Positions 50,025-58,521 of a stretch of 64,000 nt of DNA are shown here, piece by piece. The position numbers and the translations under genes were made by a program. The stretch is from Hyphomonadaceae bacterium (GTDB lineage Bacteria > Pseudomonadota > Alphaproteobacteria > Caulobacterales > Hyphomonadaceae): contig JAUYPV010000017.1 of the NCBI GenBank assembly GCA_030697555.1, positions 62,001 through 126,000 of the forward strand, given 5' to 3'. Each line of letters starts with the position of its first letter. Position 1 is the stretch's first letter. The notes beneath the pieces are model-generated. The model searched no databases and had not been told where the DNA came from. It saw only the letters and a list, made by a program, of their open reading frames with translations.

Positions 50025-51272
50025 TCAGGGGCCGGGAACCGCCCCTTCGGCGAGCGTGTGCCGGACATGCCGAGCGATCATTTGCTCTTCATCGGTTTCC
50101 ATGGCCTCGACCGGCACTCGGGATTCGTCCGCGGAAATCAGCCTTTCGCCGGCAAGGTTGCGACGCTCGCACAAGCGGACGCCCAGGTGATCGAGGTCCG
50201 AGCAGATTCGCGCGCGCACGGCGGAGGCGTGGGCGCCGATTCCGCCGGTGAACACTAGCCGATCCAAACCGCCCAGAACCGCCGCAAGGCCTCCAATCTG
50301 CCGCCGCGCCTGATAGCAGAAGAAATCGATGGCTTCTTCGGCAGCGCGATCACCTTGGCGTGCAAGCAGGTCGCGCATGTCAGCGCTCTCGCCGCTCAAC
50401 CCAACGAGACCGGACTCCTCATAGAGCGTGTGCTGAAGCTGCTCCAAGCTGAGTCCGTCCTCGCTCAAGAGATAGAGCAGCACCCCTGGGTCAATGTCTC
50501 CACAGCGAGATCCCATCGGCAAACCCGACAGCGTGGAAAAACCCATCGTGGTCTCGACGCTGCGCCCGCCTTTGAGCGCACACATGGACGCGCCGGCGCC
50601 CAAATGCGCCGCTACAATCCGCTCTCGAGACAGATTGACACCGGAGCGGGCCAGCGTTTCGAGCACATATTCATAGGAAAGACCGTGGAAGCCGTAGCGT
50701 CGAACACCGGCGTCAAAATACCTTCTAGGCAGAGCGAGCAGCGCGGCGTTACGCGGCAGACCGGCGTGAAACATGGTGTCGAAACAGGCGATCTGCGGCA
50801 GGTTGGGCCAGGCGCTGCGCGCCGCCGCGATCCCTTTGAGATTCTGCGGCATGTGAAGCGGCGCCAACGGGATCAATCGACGCAGCCGCGTGTCCGCCGC
50901 TTCATCGACGAGAAGGGGCGTGCTGAACTCGGCGGCTCCATGCACCACGCGATGTCCGACGGCGGCGAGACCATCGGTTGGAATTTGGCGCGTGGCGCTC
51001 TCCAACAGAAGGCTCAGGGCAACGTCGTGATCGCCAATCGCCCGCACCTCACGGGTCGCAGAGCCGTCGCGCAACGAACTCCACACCCGCCCGTCCGGGA
51101 GGCCGATGCGCTCGACCGCACCTGACCAGAACCGCTGGGGGTCCGCGCCGTCAAAGATCGCCGCCTTGATGCTGGACGATCCGCTATTAAGGACGAGAAC
51201 GGCGCCCTTCGCGGTCGAAGGCAGTACTGACGCGGGCCTGCTCACGACGACGCGCCGCGGGCGGGCGGCCAC
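50025..51272 (-). CDS. ackA: Acetate/propionate kinase
   Basis: The 415-residue enzyme shows the family motifs [73 protein letters not shown] with [18 protein letters not shown], and [10 protein letters not shown]. It interconverts acetyl phosphate and acetate with ATP. About 20 residues at the N-terminus precede the usual start. Its first 31 bases overlap a truncated DUF3141-like gene; in related genomes a phosphate acetyltransferase gene lies between these two, but none is present here. Confidence 0.92.
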   Translation of the reverse strand: MAARPRRVVVSRPASVLPSTAKGAVLVLNSGSSSIKAAIFDGADPQRFWSGAVERIGLPDGRVWSSLRDGSATREVRAIGDHDVALSLLLESATRQIPTDGLAAVGHRVVHGAAEFSTPLLVDEAADTRLRRLIPLAPLHMPQNLKGIAAARSAWPNLPQIACFDTMFHAGLPRNAALLALPRRYFDAGVRRYGFHGLSYEYVLETLARSGVNLSRERIVAAHLGAGASMCALKGGRSVETTMGFSTLSGLPMGSRCGDIDPGVLLYLLSEDGLSLEQLQHTLYEESGLVGLSGESADMRDLLARQGDRAAEEAIDFFCYQARRQIGGLAAVLGGLDRLVFTGGIGAHASAVRARICSDLDHLGVRLCERRNLAGERLISADESRVPVEAMETDEEQMIARHVRHTLAEGAVPGP

Positions 51273-51568
51273 GCATACATTTCAAACACTCGCCTAACGC
51301 CAGCGCATCCGTGTTCGAGCATGTTGGTCGCGCGCTCGCACAAAATGTCCCAGAACAGGATCGTCCGTTCAAGAACATCGCGCTGACGGGCGAGCACAGC
51401 GCGTGCTTGAAGCGCTGGCGTTGCTTTTTCCGGAGACAGGTTTTCGCTCTGACTCGGCTGTTTGCCGGTGTCGTTCGCGACTGACGCCGTTTCGAGTGAC
51501 GCGCCCACGCCGCCAGGCGCTGCGCACCGCTGAAGGGATGTCGCCACGTGCCGTTCCACCTGAACCAT
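51242..51568 (-). pseudogene. Truncated DUF3141-like gene (N-terminal part)
   Basis: The frame encodes 108 residues from an ATG with a strong GGAGGGAGG site. The segment RQRDVLERTILFWDILCERA, then NMLEHGCAG, resembles the N-terminal part of DUF3141 proteins (PHA-synthase-like hydrolases), where LFWD and a YLEH/NMLEH pattern precede PPVL and the catalytic domain. Here the sequence leaves the pattern after AGV and ends in the ackA start. The whole hydrolase domain, several hundred residues, is missing. I read this as a deletion joining DUF3141 to ackA; a short functional protein cannot be excluded. Confidence 0.6.
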
Positions 51569-51632
51569 TTCCTCCCTCCAAACAAATGTCAGCAGCCGGC
51601 GCGGTCGACTGCGCGCGGCAATCTCTACGCCC

Positions 51633-51657
51633 AATACGCATCTGCGTGCGGCGCCCC
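51633..51657 (-). promoter_or_regulatory. Candidate ECF promoter for the DUF3141 remnant-ackA unit
   Basis: Minus strand GGGGCG, 13 bases, CGTATT; ends 64 bases before the ATG at 51568. Confidence 0.6.
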
Positions 51658-51707
51658 TTGCCGGAGGAGCACGCGCTAGCGCAGCACGCACCGTCTGCTT
51701 CAGAGAG

Positions 51708-52781
51708 TCATGGTTTTGGGTTTGGGAGACGCCTCGCTGACCGTGCTCCGGAAAGGGGCATTTCGAGGGCTTCGTTGGTCTTGCGGATCGAGGCTGCGGG
51801 GTCCCGCTCGGCGCCGGTCACGGCACGAATCGCGTCGATGGTCTCCGGGATCACGATCGCCTGATTGTCGACCATGTAGGCAAAGAACATCTCCTCGCCC
51901 TGGACGGTCAGCATGTCTTCCCAGATCGCCACCTCATAGAGATCGCCGCGAGGACGCCCGAAATCTGTCATCCATTCCTTCACCACATTGATTGCCTCCA
52001 GGCCGTCGTCCATCCTGATCAGCAAGATGCGGGACGAGGCCGCCAACGCTTCCAGCACTTCGGCCTTCGTTGCGGGCCGCGTCAGCTGCACTGACCAATA
52101 ATGTAGGTGACCGAGAGTCTCGGGGACTTTCACCGCCATCGTGACCACGTCCAGTTCGGGATCGACCGATTGCGCGTCGGGGCCTTGATGGCTTGGAATC
52201 TTCGCCTCCGGGACGAGCGTATTCATGATTCCGCCGAAGTGGCTCTCCCACGGATCGGTCGCCCGCCGCAGCAATGTTCCGCGCGCCTTCTTAAGCAGCC
52301 CGGCGCGCTTCAGCGCGCCGAGCGTGCGTACGATCGAAGTCGTGTTGCAAGAGACGACGCGCGTGCATTCGCGTCCGACCGCGCCAGCGTAGGACGCTTC
52401 CGCGACAAAGGAATGGCCGGTGGTCTCGTGCTTCTCTCCGCCCTGCAGGATAAACTTCCTGCCCGCGCACCGGTATGCCGCCACATTCAGCGTCGCAACT
52501 TTCTTTGGCGTGCAGTCCACGATGACGTCGGCCGCCTCCAGCAGATCCACGAGATCGCCCGCGACCTCGATTCCAGCACTGCGCATTGCGGCTACGCGGC
52601 CCGCCTCTGGGCTAAACACGCGAAAGCCGCGCTGGACGGCCGCATGCATGCGCCAGTCCGCCACGACATCCGCGATCCCGACCAATTCCATGTCGACTTG
52701 ACGGGCGACTGCATCCGCCACGCGCTTGCCGATCACGCCATAGCCGTTGACGCCAACCCGAATGGTTCTCGATTCCGTCAT
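51708..52781 (-). CDS. Type II (archaeal-type) glyceraldehyde-3-phosphate dehydrogenase
   Basis: This 357-residue enzyme starts at the ATG at 52781. The nucleotide fold begins VGVNGYGVIGKRVADAV, followed by DCTPKKV and the catalytic cysteine in SCNTTSIVR, then HYWSVQLTRP. These are features of the class II GAPDH of archaea (NADP- or NAD-dependent, phosphorylating), not of the usual bacterial GapA. In some bacteria this type occurs in accessory sugar or phosphoketolase clusters. Here it is next to a D-lactate-type dehydrogenase and acetate kinase, suggesting a fermentative by-pass. Confidence 0.85.
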   Translation of the reverse strand: MTESRTIRVGVNGYGVIGKRVADAVARQVDMELVGIADVVADWRMHAAVQRGFRVFSPEAGRVAAMRSAGIEVAGDLVDLLEAADVIVDCTPKKVATLNVAAYRCAGRKFILQGGEKHETTGHSFVAEASYAGAVGRECTRVVSCNTTSIVRTLGALKRAGLLKKARGTLLRRATDPWESHFGGIMNTLVPEAKIPSHQGPDAQSVDPELDVVTMAVKVPETLGHLHYWSVQLTRPATKAEVLEALAASSRILLIRMDDGLEAINVVKEWMTDFGRPRGDLYEVAIWEDMLTVQGEEMFFAYMVDNQAIVIPETIDAIRAVTGAERDPAASIRKTNEALEMPLSGARSARRLPNPKP

Positions 52782-52890
52782 CGCAGTCTCATCACGCAGC
52801 AAAGCAAGCCCAGCTACGGTCCGAACGTCTTGTCGACCGACAGAGTTCCGGTCACGTTGATCGAGGTCAATCCTACGGGTCTCGCGCTCA

Positions 52891-52915
52891 GGGCGCCTTT
52901 TGCCCTGTACGTAAG
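52891..52915 (+). promoter_or_regulatory. Candidate ECF promoter for the 2-hydroxyacid dehydrogenase
   Basis: GGGCGC, 13 bases, CGTAAG; ends 47 bases before the ATG. Confidence 0.55.
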
Positions 52916-52962
52916 ATCCATGAGCCTCGCTGGATTTCCAACGCGCATTCAGGGCGTTCAAT

Positions 52963-53967
52963 ATGAAAGTCGCCATTTTCGAGACCGAGCAATGGGAACA
53001 CGAAGCCTGCCTCAGTCTGGAGCCCCGGCACCGCGTCTCCTGCACACATGCCACGCTCACCGAGCAGGCAGCGCATCTTCACGCCGACGCTGAGGTCGTA
53101 AGCCCCTTCGTCTATTCCAAGCTGAGCCAAGCCGTGCTGGCTCAATTCGATAACCTCAAGCTCGTGGCGACGCGCTCGACCGGTTACGATCACATCGACA
53201 CGGACTATTGCCGCGCGCGAGGCATCGCCGTCTGCAACGTGCCCGACTACGGCGATTCCACCGTGGCCGAGCATGTCTTCGCCCTGCTCCTGGGCATCGC
53301 CAGAAACCTTCCGGAATCCCTTGAACGGACCCGGCGCGGCAATTTTACCCAATCCGACCTGCGAGGTTTCGAGCTTCGCGGCAAGACGCTCGCCGTGATC
53401 GGAACTGGGCGGATCGGCAAGCGCGTCATAGAGATCGCCAACGGCCTCGCCATGTCGGTGATCGCCGTCGATAGGCAGCCTGACGACGCTGCCGCGCAGC
53501 GCCTCGGTTTCCGCTACGCCCCGCTGAACGAGGCGCTCGCGTGCGCCGACATCGTCACGCTGCACGTGCCGGCCTCCACGGAGACGGCCCACCTGATCTC
53601 CGACCGGGAGTTCGCCACGATGAAGCCCGGCGCCGTCCTCATCAACACGGCGCGCGGTTCCGTGGTGGACGTTGCGGCGCTTGTGCGCGCGCTTGCAGAG
53701 GGCAAGATCAAGGCGGCCGGGTTGGATGTGCTTCCGCTGGAACCCGCCCTTCGAGATGAGGCCGAAATCTTCAGAAGCGCCACGAAGCCGTCGGACCAAG
53801 ATCTAAAGGCCCTCGTGGCGAATCACGTCCTGCTGCGCTTTCCGAATGTCTTCGTCACGCCGCACAACGCCTACAACACGACCGAGGCGGTCGGCAGAAT
53901 CATCGGGACGACCATGGAAAACATCGAGGCGTTCGCCCGCGGCGAGCCGCGCAATGTGGTGGCGTAA
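52963..53967 (+). CDS. D-2-hydroxyacid dehydrogenase (D-lactate dehydrogenase-like)
   Basis: The 334-residue enzyme has the NAD-binding VIGTGRIGKRVIE, catalytic Arg in INTARGSVVD, Glu in DVLPLEP and His in VTPHNAYNT. Overall resemblance, including RSTGYDHIDTDYCRARGI near the start, is to D-lactate dehydrogenases that reduce pyruvate to D-lactate. It is divergent from the type II GAPDH and has its own copy of the island promoter. The lipoprotein gene follows by about 100 bases with another copy. Confidence 0.88.
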   Translation: MKVAIFETEQWEHEACLSLEPRHRVSCTHATLTEQAAHLHADAEVVSPFVYSKLSQAVLAQFDNLKLVATRSTGYDHIDTDYCRARGIAVCNVPDYGDSTVAEHVFALLLGIARNLPESLERTRRGNFTQSDLRGFELRGKTLAVIGTGRIGKRVIEIANGLAMSVIAVDRQPDDAAAQRLGFRYAPLNEALACADIVTLHVPASTETAHLISDREFATMKPGAVLINTARGSVVDVAALVRALAEGKIKAAGLDVLPLEPALRDEAEIFRSATKPSDQDLKALVANHVLLRFPNVFVTPHNAYNTTEAVGRIIGTTMENIEAFARGEPRNVVA

Positions 53968-54009
53968 GATAGTTGAGACGAGCCACTGCGGCGGAGCGCC
54001 GCATCATCA

Positions 54010-54034
54010 GGAGAGTCACCTCAGCGCGCGTAAA
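54010..54034 (+). promoter_or_regulatory. Candidate ECF promoter for the small lipoprotein
   Basis: GGAGAG, 13 bases, CGTAAA; ends 36 bases before the ATG. The -35 deviates at its third base. Confidence 0.45.
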
Positions 54035-54070
54035 AACAACTGCGGGCGCGATGTCCGTTGGAGATTCCAC

Positions 54071-54343
54071 ATGATCAGATTCAATACATTGGCGGCGGTC
54101 GCCTCGCTCGGTCTCTTCGCTTCTGTCGGCGCATGCACAACTGTCGATGACGGCTTGCATCAGCATGGCCCGCGCGGCGAGCCCATGCGAGATTCCGCTA
54201 TGGCGACACCTGGAGCCAACTGTCCGGGACAAGGCGATGGTGCGCATCCGATGCCGGGCCCGCGTGGTGGAACCATGCCGGACGCCGCCCATCCGGGCTG
54301 CACATCGCCAACCGCCAAAGGCACGCAGCCGAGCCCAAATTAG
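54071..54343 (+). CDS. Small lipoprotein, Gly/Pro/Met/His-rich
   Basis: The product is 90 residues. A lipoprotein signal (LGLFASVGACTT) is followed by two related blocks, HQHGPRGEPMRDSAMATPGA and HPMPGPRGGTMPDAAHPG, each with HxHG or HPMPG and PRGxxM. His and Met suggest metal binding in the periplasm. No family is recognised. Two Cys (NCPGQ and GCTSP) may form a disulfide. Confidence 0.7.
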   Translation: MIRFNTLAAVASLGLFASVGACTTVDDGLHQHGPRGEPMRDSAMATPGANCPGQGDGAHPMPGPRGGTMPDAAHPGCTSPTAKGTQPSPN

Positions 54344-54393
54344 ATCCTTGCGCCGGCCCGGTGGAAGCCAGCCGGGCGATCCCTCAATTGGGA

Positions 54394-54422
54394 GGCCGGT
54401 TCGCGTTGTATGCGGACCGGCC
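54394..54422. terminator. Bidirectional hairpin between convergent genes
   Basis: GGCCGGT and ACCGGCC form a 7-pair stem with a 15-base loop, 50 bases past the lipoprotein stop and 22 bases past the stop of the membrane-protein gene on the other strand. Confidence 0.45.
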
Positions 54423-54444
54423 CGGCCGGCGCTCTAGCAAATAC

Positions 54445-54810
54445 TCAACCGGACTCCGGGACCGCGAGCGCCTTGGGCGGTGAGCGCCATTTACGAAAAA
54501 TCATGAAGACAAGGTAGAGCGACATGAGGGCGCCGCCCATGCAGAACACTAATATGTAGGCGAACGAAAAGAAGAGATACGTGACGGCCAGAACGGCGAA
54601 GACTAGCACACCGAAAACTCTCGCATCGCCGTCCGTCGACAGCAGTAGCGGTGCAATAACGAACACGATGTAGATCGCGTAGGTGGCTTCCCGCGCGACC
54701 AGCGCATCGAGCAGCTCGATATCGGAATATTGCACCGCGAAGTCGAGAAAGGTCGTTGTCAGCCAGCCTTGATGCGCAAAGCAGGGAATGTACTGCAGGC
54801 CGCCCAACAT
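54445..54810 (-). CDS. Membrane protein, DUF6629-like C-terminal part
   Basis: The product is 121 residues from the ATG at 54810 (MLGGLQYIPCFAHQ); the frame also stays open to a TTG at 54864. Hydrophobic segments AIYIVFVIAPLLLS and RVFGVLVFAVLAVTYLFFSF, then VFCMGGALMSLYLVF, resemble the C-terminal half of DUF6629 membrane proteins, which are usually longer, so the gene may be N-terminally truncated. The candidate promoter at 54879-54903 leaves a 68-base leader for the ATG but only 14 bases for the TTG, favouring the ATG. Confidence 0.55.
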   Translation of the reverse strand: MLGGLQYIPCFAHQGWLTTTFLDFAVQYSDIELLDALVAREATYAIYIVFVIAPLLLSTDGDARVFGVLVFAVLAVTYLFFSFAYILVFCMGGALMSLYLVFMIFRKWRSPPKALAVPESG

Positions 54811-54878
54811 CGCCCCGCCGATCGCAAATCCCAGGAAGAGTGGCTTCCGGGCCGCAACCGCCAAGCGCCTATGTTGGA

Positions 54879-54903
54879 TTTACGCGTCGCGGCCGCCTTC
54901 CCC
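54879..54903 (-). promoter_or_regulatory. Candidate ECF promoter for the DUF6629-like gene
   Basis: Minus strand GGGGAA, 13 bases, CGTAAA; ends 68 bases before the ATG at 54810. Confidence 0.5.
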
Positions 54904-54964
54904 TGGGGCGCCGAAGCCGAATTCAGATTCAGGGCGTGATCGCGGTGCCTTCAACACGGACACA

Positions 54965-54989
54965 GGGGGAGGCGCCCGCCGCGCGTATC
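54965..54989 (+). promoter_or_regulatory. Candidate ECF promoter for the 55124-56227 unit
   Basis: GGGGGA, 13 bases, CGTATC; 134 bases before the first ATG, longer than at most other sites. Confidence 0.5.
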
Positions 54990-55123
54990 TATTAGTGAGC
55001 GCGCCAACCCAAGCGCCCCGCTCCCTGCCGAGTGCAGCGCCTGGAGGAGCGCGCTCAACGCGCACTGTCGAGCGCTTGGCTCAGCCGCGGCGCACTCAGT
55101 TTTTGCAATCTGGGAGACGGCAA

Positions 55124-55351
55124 ATGGACTGGCTCGCAAGCAACTGGATCTGGATCGCGCTGGTGATCGGCATGATTGCCATGCATGCCTTTGGGCACGG
55201 CCACGGCGGGCATCGCCATCAGCGCCGGACGCAGGAAGACGATGGCGCGGCGCGCCATGCCCACGCCCCTTCCACCGCGACGACGGCGATCAACGCACCC
55301 AACGCCAGCGATCAGAATCAAGGCCATCGGCGTCACCGTCACGGGTGCTGA
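55124..55351 (+). CDS. Small His-rich membrane-anchored protein (DUF2933-like)
   Basis: The 75-residue product has one membrane helix (WIWIALVIGMIAMHAFG) followed by a His/Gly-rich stretch (HGHGGHRHQ) and a second His cluster at the C-terminus (GHRRHRHGC). The layout of helix then HGHGGH is that of DUF2933 proteins, common in copper and mercury islands. It may store or buffer metal at the membrane. First gene of a probable unit with the CopC-like and DUF5676 genes. Confidence 0.65.
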   Translation: MDWLASNWIWIALVIGMIAMHAFGHGHGGHRHQRRTQEDDGAARHAHAPSTATTAINAPNASDQNQGHRRHRHGC

Positions 55352-55434
55352 TCGAAGCTTGGAAGGCGCGCCACATGAAATACCGGAGCATCCGCATGAC
55401 CGCCGCGGCTCCGAGTTCGACTAGGGAGAGCAAC

Positions 55435-55821
55435 ATGAGACGACTGTTCTTTGCACTGGCGATGAGCGCGACCTTCCTCGCTCCGGCTGCTGCGCAAGTC
55501 TATGATCATACCACGCACATACCGGGCATGAACCATGCGATGCTCGCTTCTTCCAGCCCGGCGGACGGCGCGATTCTTGATCAGGCGCCGCGAGCCCTGA
55601 CCCTCACCTTCATCCACGCCGTGAAGCTGCAGACGCTGACCGTCACGAACGCCAATGGGGTCGCCGTCCCCGTCACCTGGGACCGTCCCACGCATCCCAT
55701 CCCCACCCACAGAATCGCCCTTCCTGCGCTCGCCAGCGGGGCATACCGGGTTTCGTTCACTGCCACCGGGACGGGTGGAATCGACACCATGCCAGGCGTT
55801 GTCCGCTTCACCGTTCGCTAG
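55435..55821 (+). CDS. CopC-domain protein with altered copper site
   Basis: The protein is 128 residues from the ATG at 55435, with a signal peptide (MRRLFFALAMSATFLAPAAAQ). The mature start is YDHTTHIPGMNHAMLASSSP, with several His and Met, then a CopC beta-sandwich (SPADGAILDQAPRALTLTF, ending MPGVVRFTV). The DGH motif of CopC is replaced by GGIDT, so the usual Cu2+ site is incomplete and the His/Met-rich N-terminus may take over. It differs clearly from copC at 41282. Confidence 0.8.
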   Translation: MRRLFFALAMSATFLAPAAAQVYDHTTHIPGMNHAMLASSSPADGAILDQAPRALTLTFIHAVKLQTLTVTNANGVAVPVTWDRPTHPIPTHRIALPALASGAYRVSFTATGTGGIDTMPGVVRFTVR

Positions 55822-55909
55822 CATCACCAAGGAGGCCGGCCCTCGCCATCGCGCACGTGACGCTCAAACAGCCTTGTTCGTTCAGCCCAAAGAAAACAGA
55901 GGAAACGCC

Positions 55910-56227
55910 ATGTCATCCAACGCCGCCCAAGCCGGCAATCCCTCGCCCGGCCAATCCGCCCACCCCACGCATCGCCATGGGATTCGCCTCGTGCCGCTCG
56001 GACTTAGCCTGTCGACCTTCCTCGCGATCAGTTTCGCGCTCTGTGCGGTCGCCAACCTGATCCCAGCGCTGGAGAGCATCCACGTGTTATCGGCCCTCTA
56101 TCCCGCCATAGACTGGACCCAGCCGGCGCCGCTGATCGCAGGCGTCTTCTGGGCATTCGGAACGGGTTGGTACGTGGCCCTGGTCTTCGGCTCGCTCTAC
56201 AATTTGTTCGGCGGCGCGCGGAAATAG
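55910..56227 (+). CDS. DUF5676 family membrane protein
   Basis: The protein is 105 residues from the ATG at 55910, with AGAGGA upstream. A His-containing N-terminus (HPTHRHGI) leads to two membrane helices (LSLSTFLAISFALCAVANLI and APLIAGVFWAFGTGWYVALVFG) and ends SLYNLFGGARK. The GWYVALVFxxLYNxF ending is diagnostic for DUF5676, a family of unknown role found in metal-resistance islands. Confidence 0.78.
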   Translation: MSSNAAQAGNPSPGQSAHPTHRHGIRLVPLGLSLSTFLAISFALCAVANLIPALESIHVLSALYPAIDWTQPAPLIAGVFWAFGTGWYVALVFGSLYNLFGGARK

Positions 56228-56589
56228 AGCTGCGGCCCCCCTGCACGAGACAGCGACAGGCTTCGCTGTCGGCTCTGTCGCCCCTTGCCGCGCCGCGATG
56301 CTCCTGAGATCGCTGGCCGTTCTGGTCGCGGACTCCCTAGCCTGGGAGGCCTTAAATCGAGATCGTCGCCCTCATCGATAACACGTGCCTTGACTGACCC
56401 GGGTGAAGTTCGCCCGGCTCGGCGCCGAGAGAGCGCCTCAGCCATGCGCGTGCGCCTCGTCAGGGGGCCGGCTCCTCCGCACGTATTATCTTTCGAGCGC
56501 GCGAAGTCGGAGTGCTTTCGCCCTTTCCCCGCCTATGGGGGCAAGCGACGAAGCGCGCTCGACCGGGCCGCCATCAGGAGGAGTGCCAA
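56228..56589. other. Upstream region of the ABC exporter unit
   Basis: No gene is supported in these 360 bases. It contains the candidate ECF promoter at 56463-56487 and a strong ribosome-binding site just before 56590. Confidence 0.5.
56463..56487 (+). promoter_or_regulatory. Candidate ECF promoter for the DUF2933-methyltransferase-ABC exporter unit
   Basis: GGGGGC, 13 bases, CGTATT; ends 102 bases before the ATG at 56590. Confidence 0.6.
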
Positions 56590-56873
56590 ATGACAGCGCA
56601 TGACGCGCACCACGGCGAAGACCGCCCGCCGGAACGCCGCAGGGATCCGACTGACTCGGGCACGTCCTGGCTGTCCGCATTCTGATGTTCGCGCTGCTGG
56701 CGGTTGGCGGCTACTACGTCATCGCCGAGCACGGCGCGCATCTCTGGGCATCCTGGCCGCTTCTCATCCTGCTGGCCTGCCCGCTCATGCATTTCATGCA
56801 CGGCGGGCATGGCGGGCATGGCAGCCACGCCAAACGCTCCGACGGCGACACCACGGGAGATCGCAATGGCTGA
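56590..56873 (+). pseudogene. DUF2933-like gene, probably frameshifted
   Basis: An ATG at 56590 with GGAGGAG upstream opens a 31-codon frame (MTAHDAHHGEDRPPERRR, ending SWLSAF) that stops at TGA 56683-56685. The next frame starts at the ATG at 56685 (MFALLAVGGYYVIAEHGAHL, then LLACPLMHFMHGGHGGHG). Together they make one DUF2933 protein: charged His-containing N-terminus, membrane helix, HGGHGGHG. A one-base shift near 56670-56685 separates the halves. Alternatively the TGATG overlap couples two small proteins. Resequencing would distinguish a sequencing error. Confidence 0.6.
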
Positions 56874-57549
56874 GCACTCTGATTTTTCGGGCTATGGCCT
56901 GTGGCTACTGGTCATCGTCAACTCCATCTTCTTCAGCGTCTTCGCGTTCAGCTTCGCCAAACCTAGCTCGGGCAGGGATTGGCGCAGTCTCGGCGCATTC
57001 TCCGCTTTCATCGTCGCGCTATTCACGGAGATGTATGGTTTTCCGCTGACGCTTTACCTGCTGGCGCCATGGCTCCAGACTTTCCTGCCCGGCGTCGATC
57101 TGCTGACACACAATGCGGGGCATTTCTGGCCTACCCTGCTTGGCTGGAAAGGGGATCCCCATTTCACCCCGATCCATTGGCTGAGCGATGGCCTCATCAT
57201 CGGCGGCCTTTGGCTGCTGGTCGAATCCTGGACGGTTCTGCACCGCGCCCAAGCCAATGGGGCCCTCGCGGTCAAGGGCCCCTACAAGGTCGTTCGCCAT
57301 CCGCAGTACGTCGCGTTCATCCTGGTGATGACCGGCTTCCTCGTGCAGTGGCCGACGATCCTGACGGCGGTCATGTTCCCGATCCTGGTCTATATGTATC
57401 TCCGGCTCGCCAAGAGCGAAGAGCGCGAGGCCACGGCTCAATTCGGCGAGCAATGGCGCGCCTACGCATCTCGCACGCCGGGTTTCGTGCCGCGCTTCGG
57501 CCGAGGGGTCTCGAGGGTCGCCAAACCTCCGGCGAAGCAAGCACAATGA
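56866..57549 (+). CDS. Membrane methyltransferase (isoprenylcysteine methyltransferase/PEMT family)
   Basis: The 227-residue protein has about five membrane helices (YGLWLLVIVNSIFFSVFAF at the start) and the family signature near residue 145: GPYKVVRHPQYVAFILVMTG, followed by AKSEEREATAQFGEQWRAY. Those His, Arg, Glu and Tyr positions bind SAM and substrate in this family. It overlaps the DUF2933-like gene by eight bases and the HlyD gene by four. The substrate is unknown; such genes recur in metal islands. Confidence 0.82.
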   Translation: MAEHSDFSGYGLWLLVIVNSIFFSVFAFSFAKPSSGRDWRSLGAFSAFIVALFTEMYGFPLTLYLLAPWLQTFLPGVDLLTHNAGHFWPTLLGWKGDPHFTPIHWLSDGLIIGGLWLLVESWTVLHRAQANGALAVKGPYKVVRHPQYVAFILVMTGFLVQWPTILTAVMFPILVYMYLRLAKSEEREATAQFGEQWRAYASRTPGFVPRFGRGVSRVAKPPAKQAQ

Positions 57550-58517
57550 AAGTATCGCCCAAATCGGTCGTTGCGATGGTCGCCATCGGCCTGGTCGCCA
57601 TCGTTGTCGCCTCAATGTTCGCCTACTGGAGCCTGCGTCCACAGCCGGTGCCGCAACAGGTCATCTATGGCAGCGGCCGCATTGAGGCCGACGAAGTCCG
57701 CATTGGCGTCGAGGTTGCCGGCAGGCTGCTGGAAGTGAACGCGGTCGAGGGTGCGTCAATCGAAAAAGGCGCGCTTGTGGCCCGGATCGATGAGGGTGAC
57801 TACACCCTTCAGGCCGAACAGGCGGCCGCGCAGCGAACCGCGGCACAGCGGGCCGCGTCCAAACTCGCGCCTCAAATCGATGTCGCCAAACATCACGCGG
57901 AGACCGCGAAGACGGATCTGCGACGGTTTGAGAGTTTGGAAACGCAGGGTGCGGTCTCAGTCCGGGAGGCGGATCTCCAGCGCAACGCCAACCAGACGGC
58001 GCTCAATCAGGTGCGCACGCTGCAGGAACAGCAGGCCGAGGCGCGGGCGCAGGCGGAAGTCGCATCGAGAAGCCTGGCGCTCGCACAGTCGCGCATCGGC
58101 AAGACGCAGATTTACGCGCCAATCTCGGGCGCCATTCTGCAACGGCTCGCCCAGCCCGGAGAAGTCGTTGCGCCGGGTCAGGCGGTGGCGATCATGGCGG
58201 ACCTTTCAATCGCAAAGCTCAAGGTCTTCATCAGCGAGCGCGATCTCGGCAAGGTTCGGCTGGGCGCTCCGGCGCGCATCCGTGTCGACGCCTTCCCTGG
58301 CCGCGACTTCCCGGCCCGTCTTGCGCGAGTGGACGCCCAGGCGCAGTTCACACCGCGCGATGTCCATATGGAGGACGAGCGCAGCCGCACTGTCTTCGGC
58401 GTCACGCTGGAAGCGTCCAATCCCGAGGGCCTGCTCAAGCCTGGGATGCCAGCGGATGCGTGGATCCTTTGGGATGAAAAATCGGCCTGGCCGGACCGGC
58501 TTCAGGTTCCAGAGTAG
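57546..58517 (+). CDS. HlyD-family periplasmic adaptor (YbhG-like)
   Basis: The protein is 323 residues from the ATG at 57546, overlapping the methyltransferase by four bases. It has an N-terminal anchor (VVAMVAIGLVAIVVASMFAY), biotinyl-lipoyl halves GRLLEVNAVEGASIEKGAL and APISGAILQRLAQPGEVV, a coiled-coil of about 100 residues between them (QAAAQRTAAQRAASKLA to QQAEARAQAEVASR), and a beta-barrel. It links an ABC-2 exporter to the outer membrane, as YbhG does for YbhFSR. Confidence 0.88.
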   Translation: MKVSPKSVVAMVAIGLVAIVVASMFAYWSLRPQPVPQQVIYGSGRIEADEVRIGVEVAGRLLEVNAVEGASIEKGALVARIDEGDYTLQAEQAAAQRTAAQRAASKLAPQIDVAKHHAETAKTDLRRFESLETQGAVSVREADLQRNANQTALNQVRTLQEQQAEARAQAEVASRSLALAQSRIGKTQIYAPISGAILQRLAQPGEVVAPGQAVAIMADLSIAKLKVFISERDLGKVRLGAPARIRVDAFPGRDFPARLARVDAQAQFTPRDVHMEDERSRTVFGVTLEASNPEGLLKPGMPADAWILWDEKSAWPDRLQVPE

Positions 58518-58521
58518 ACGC

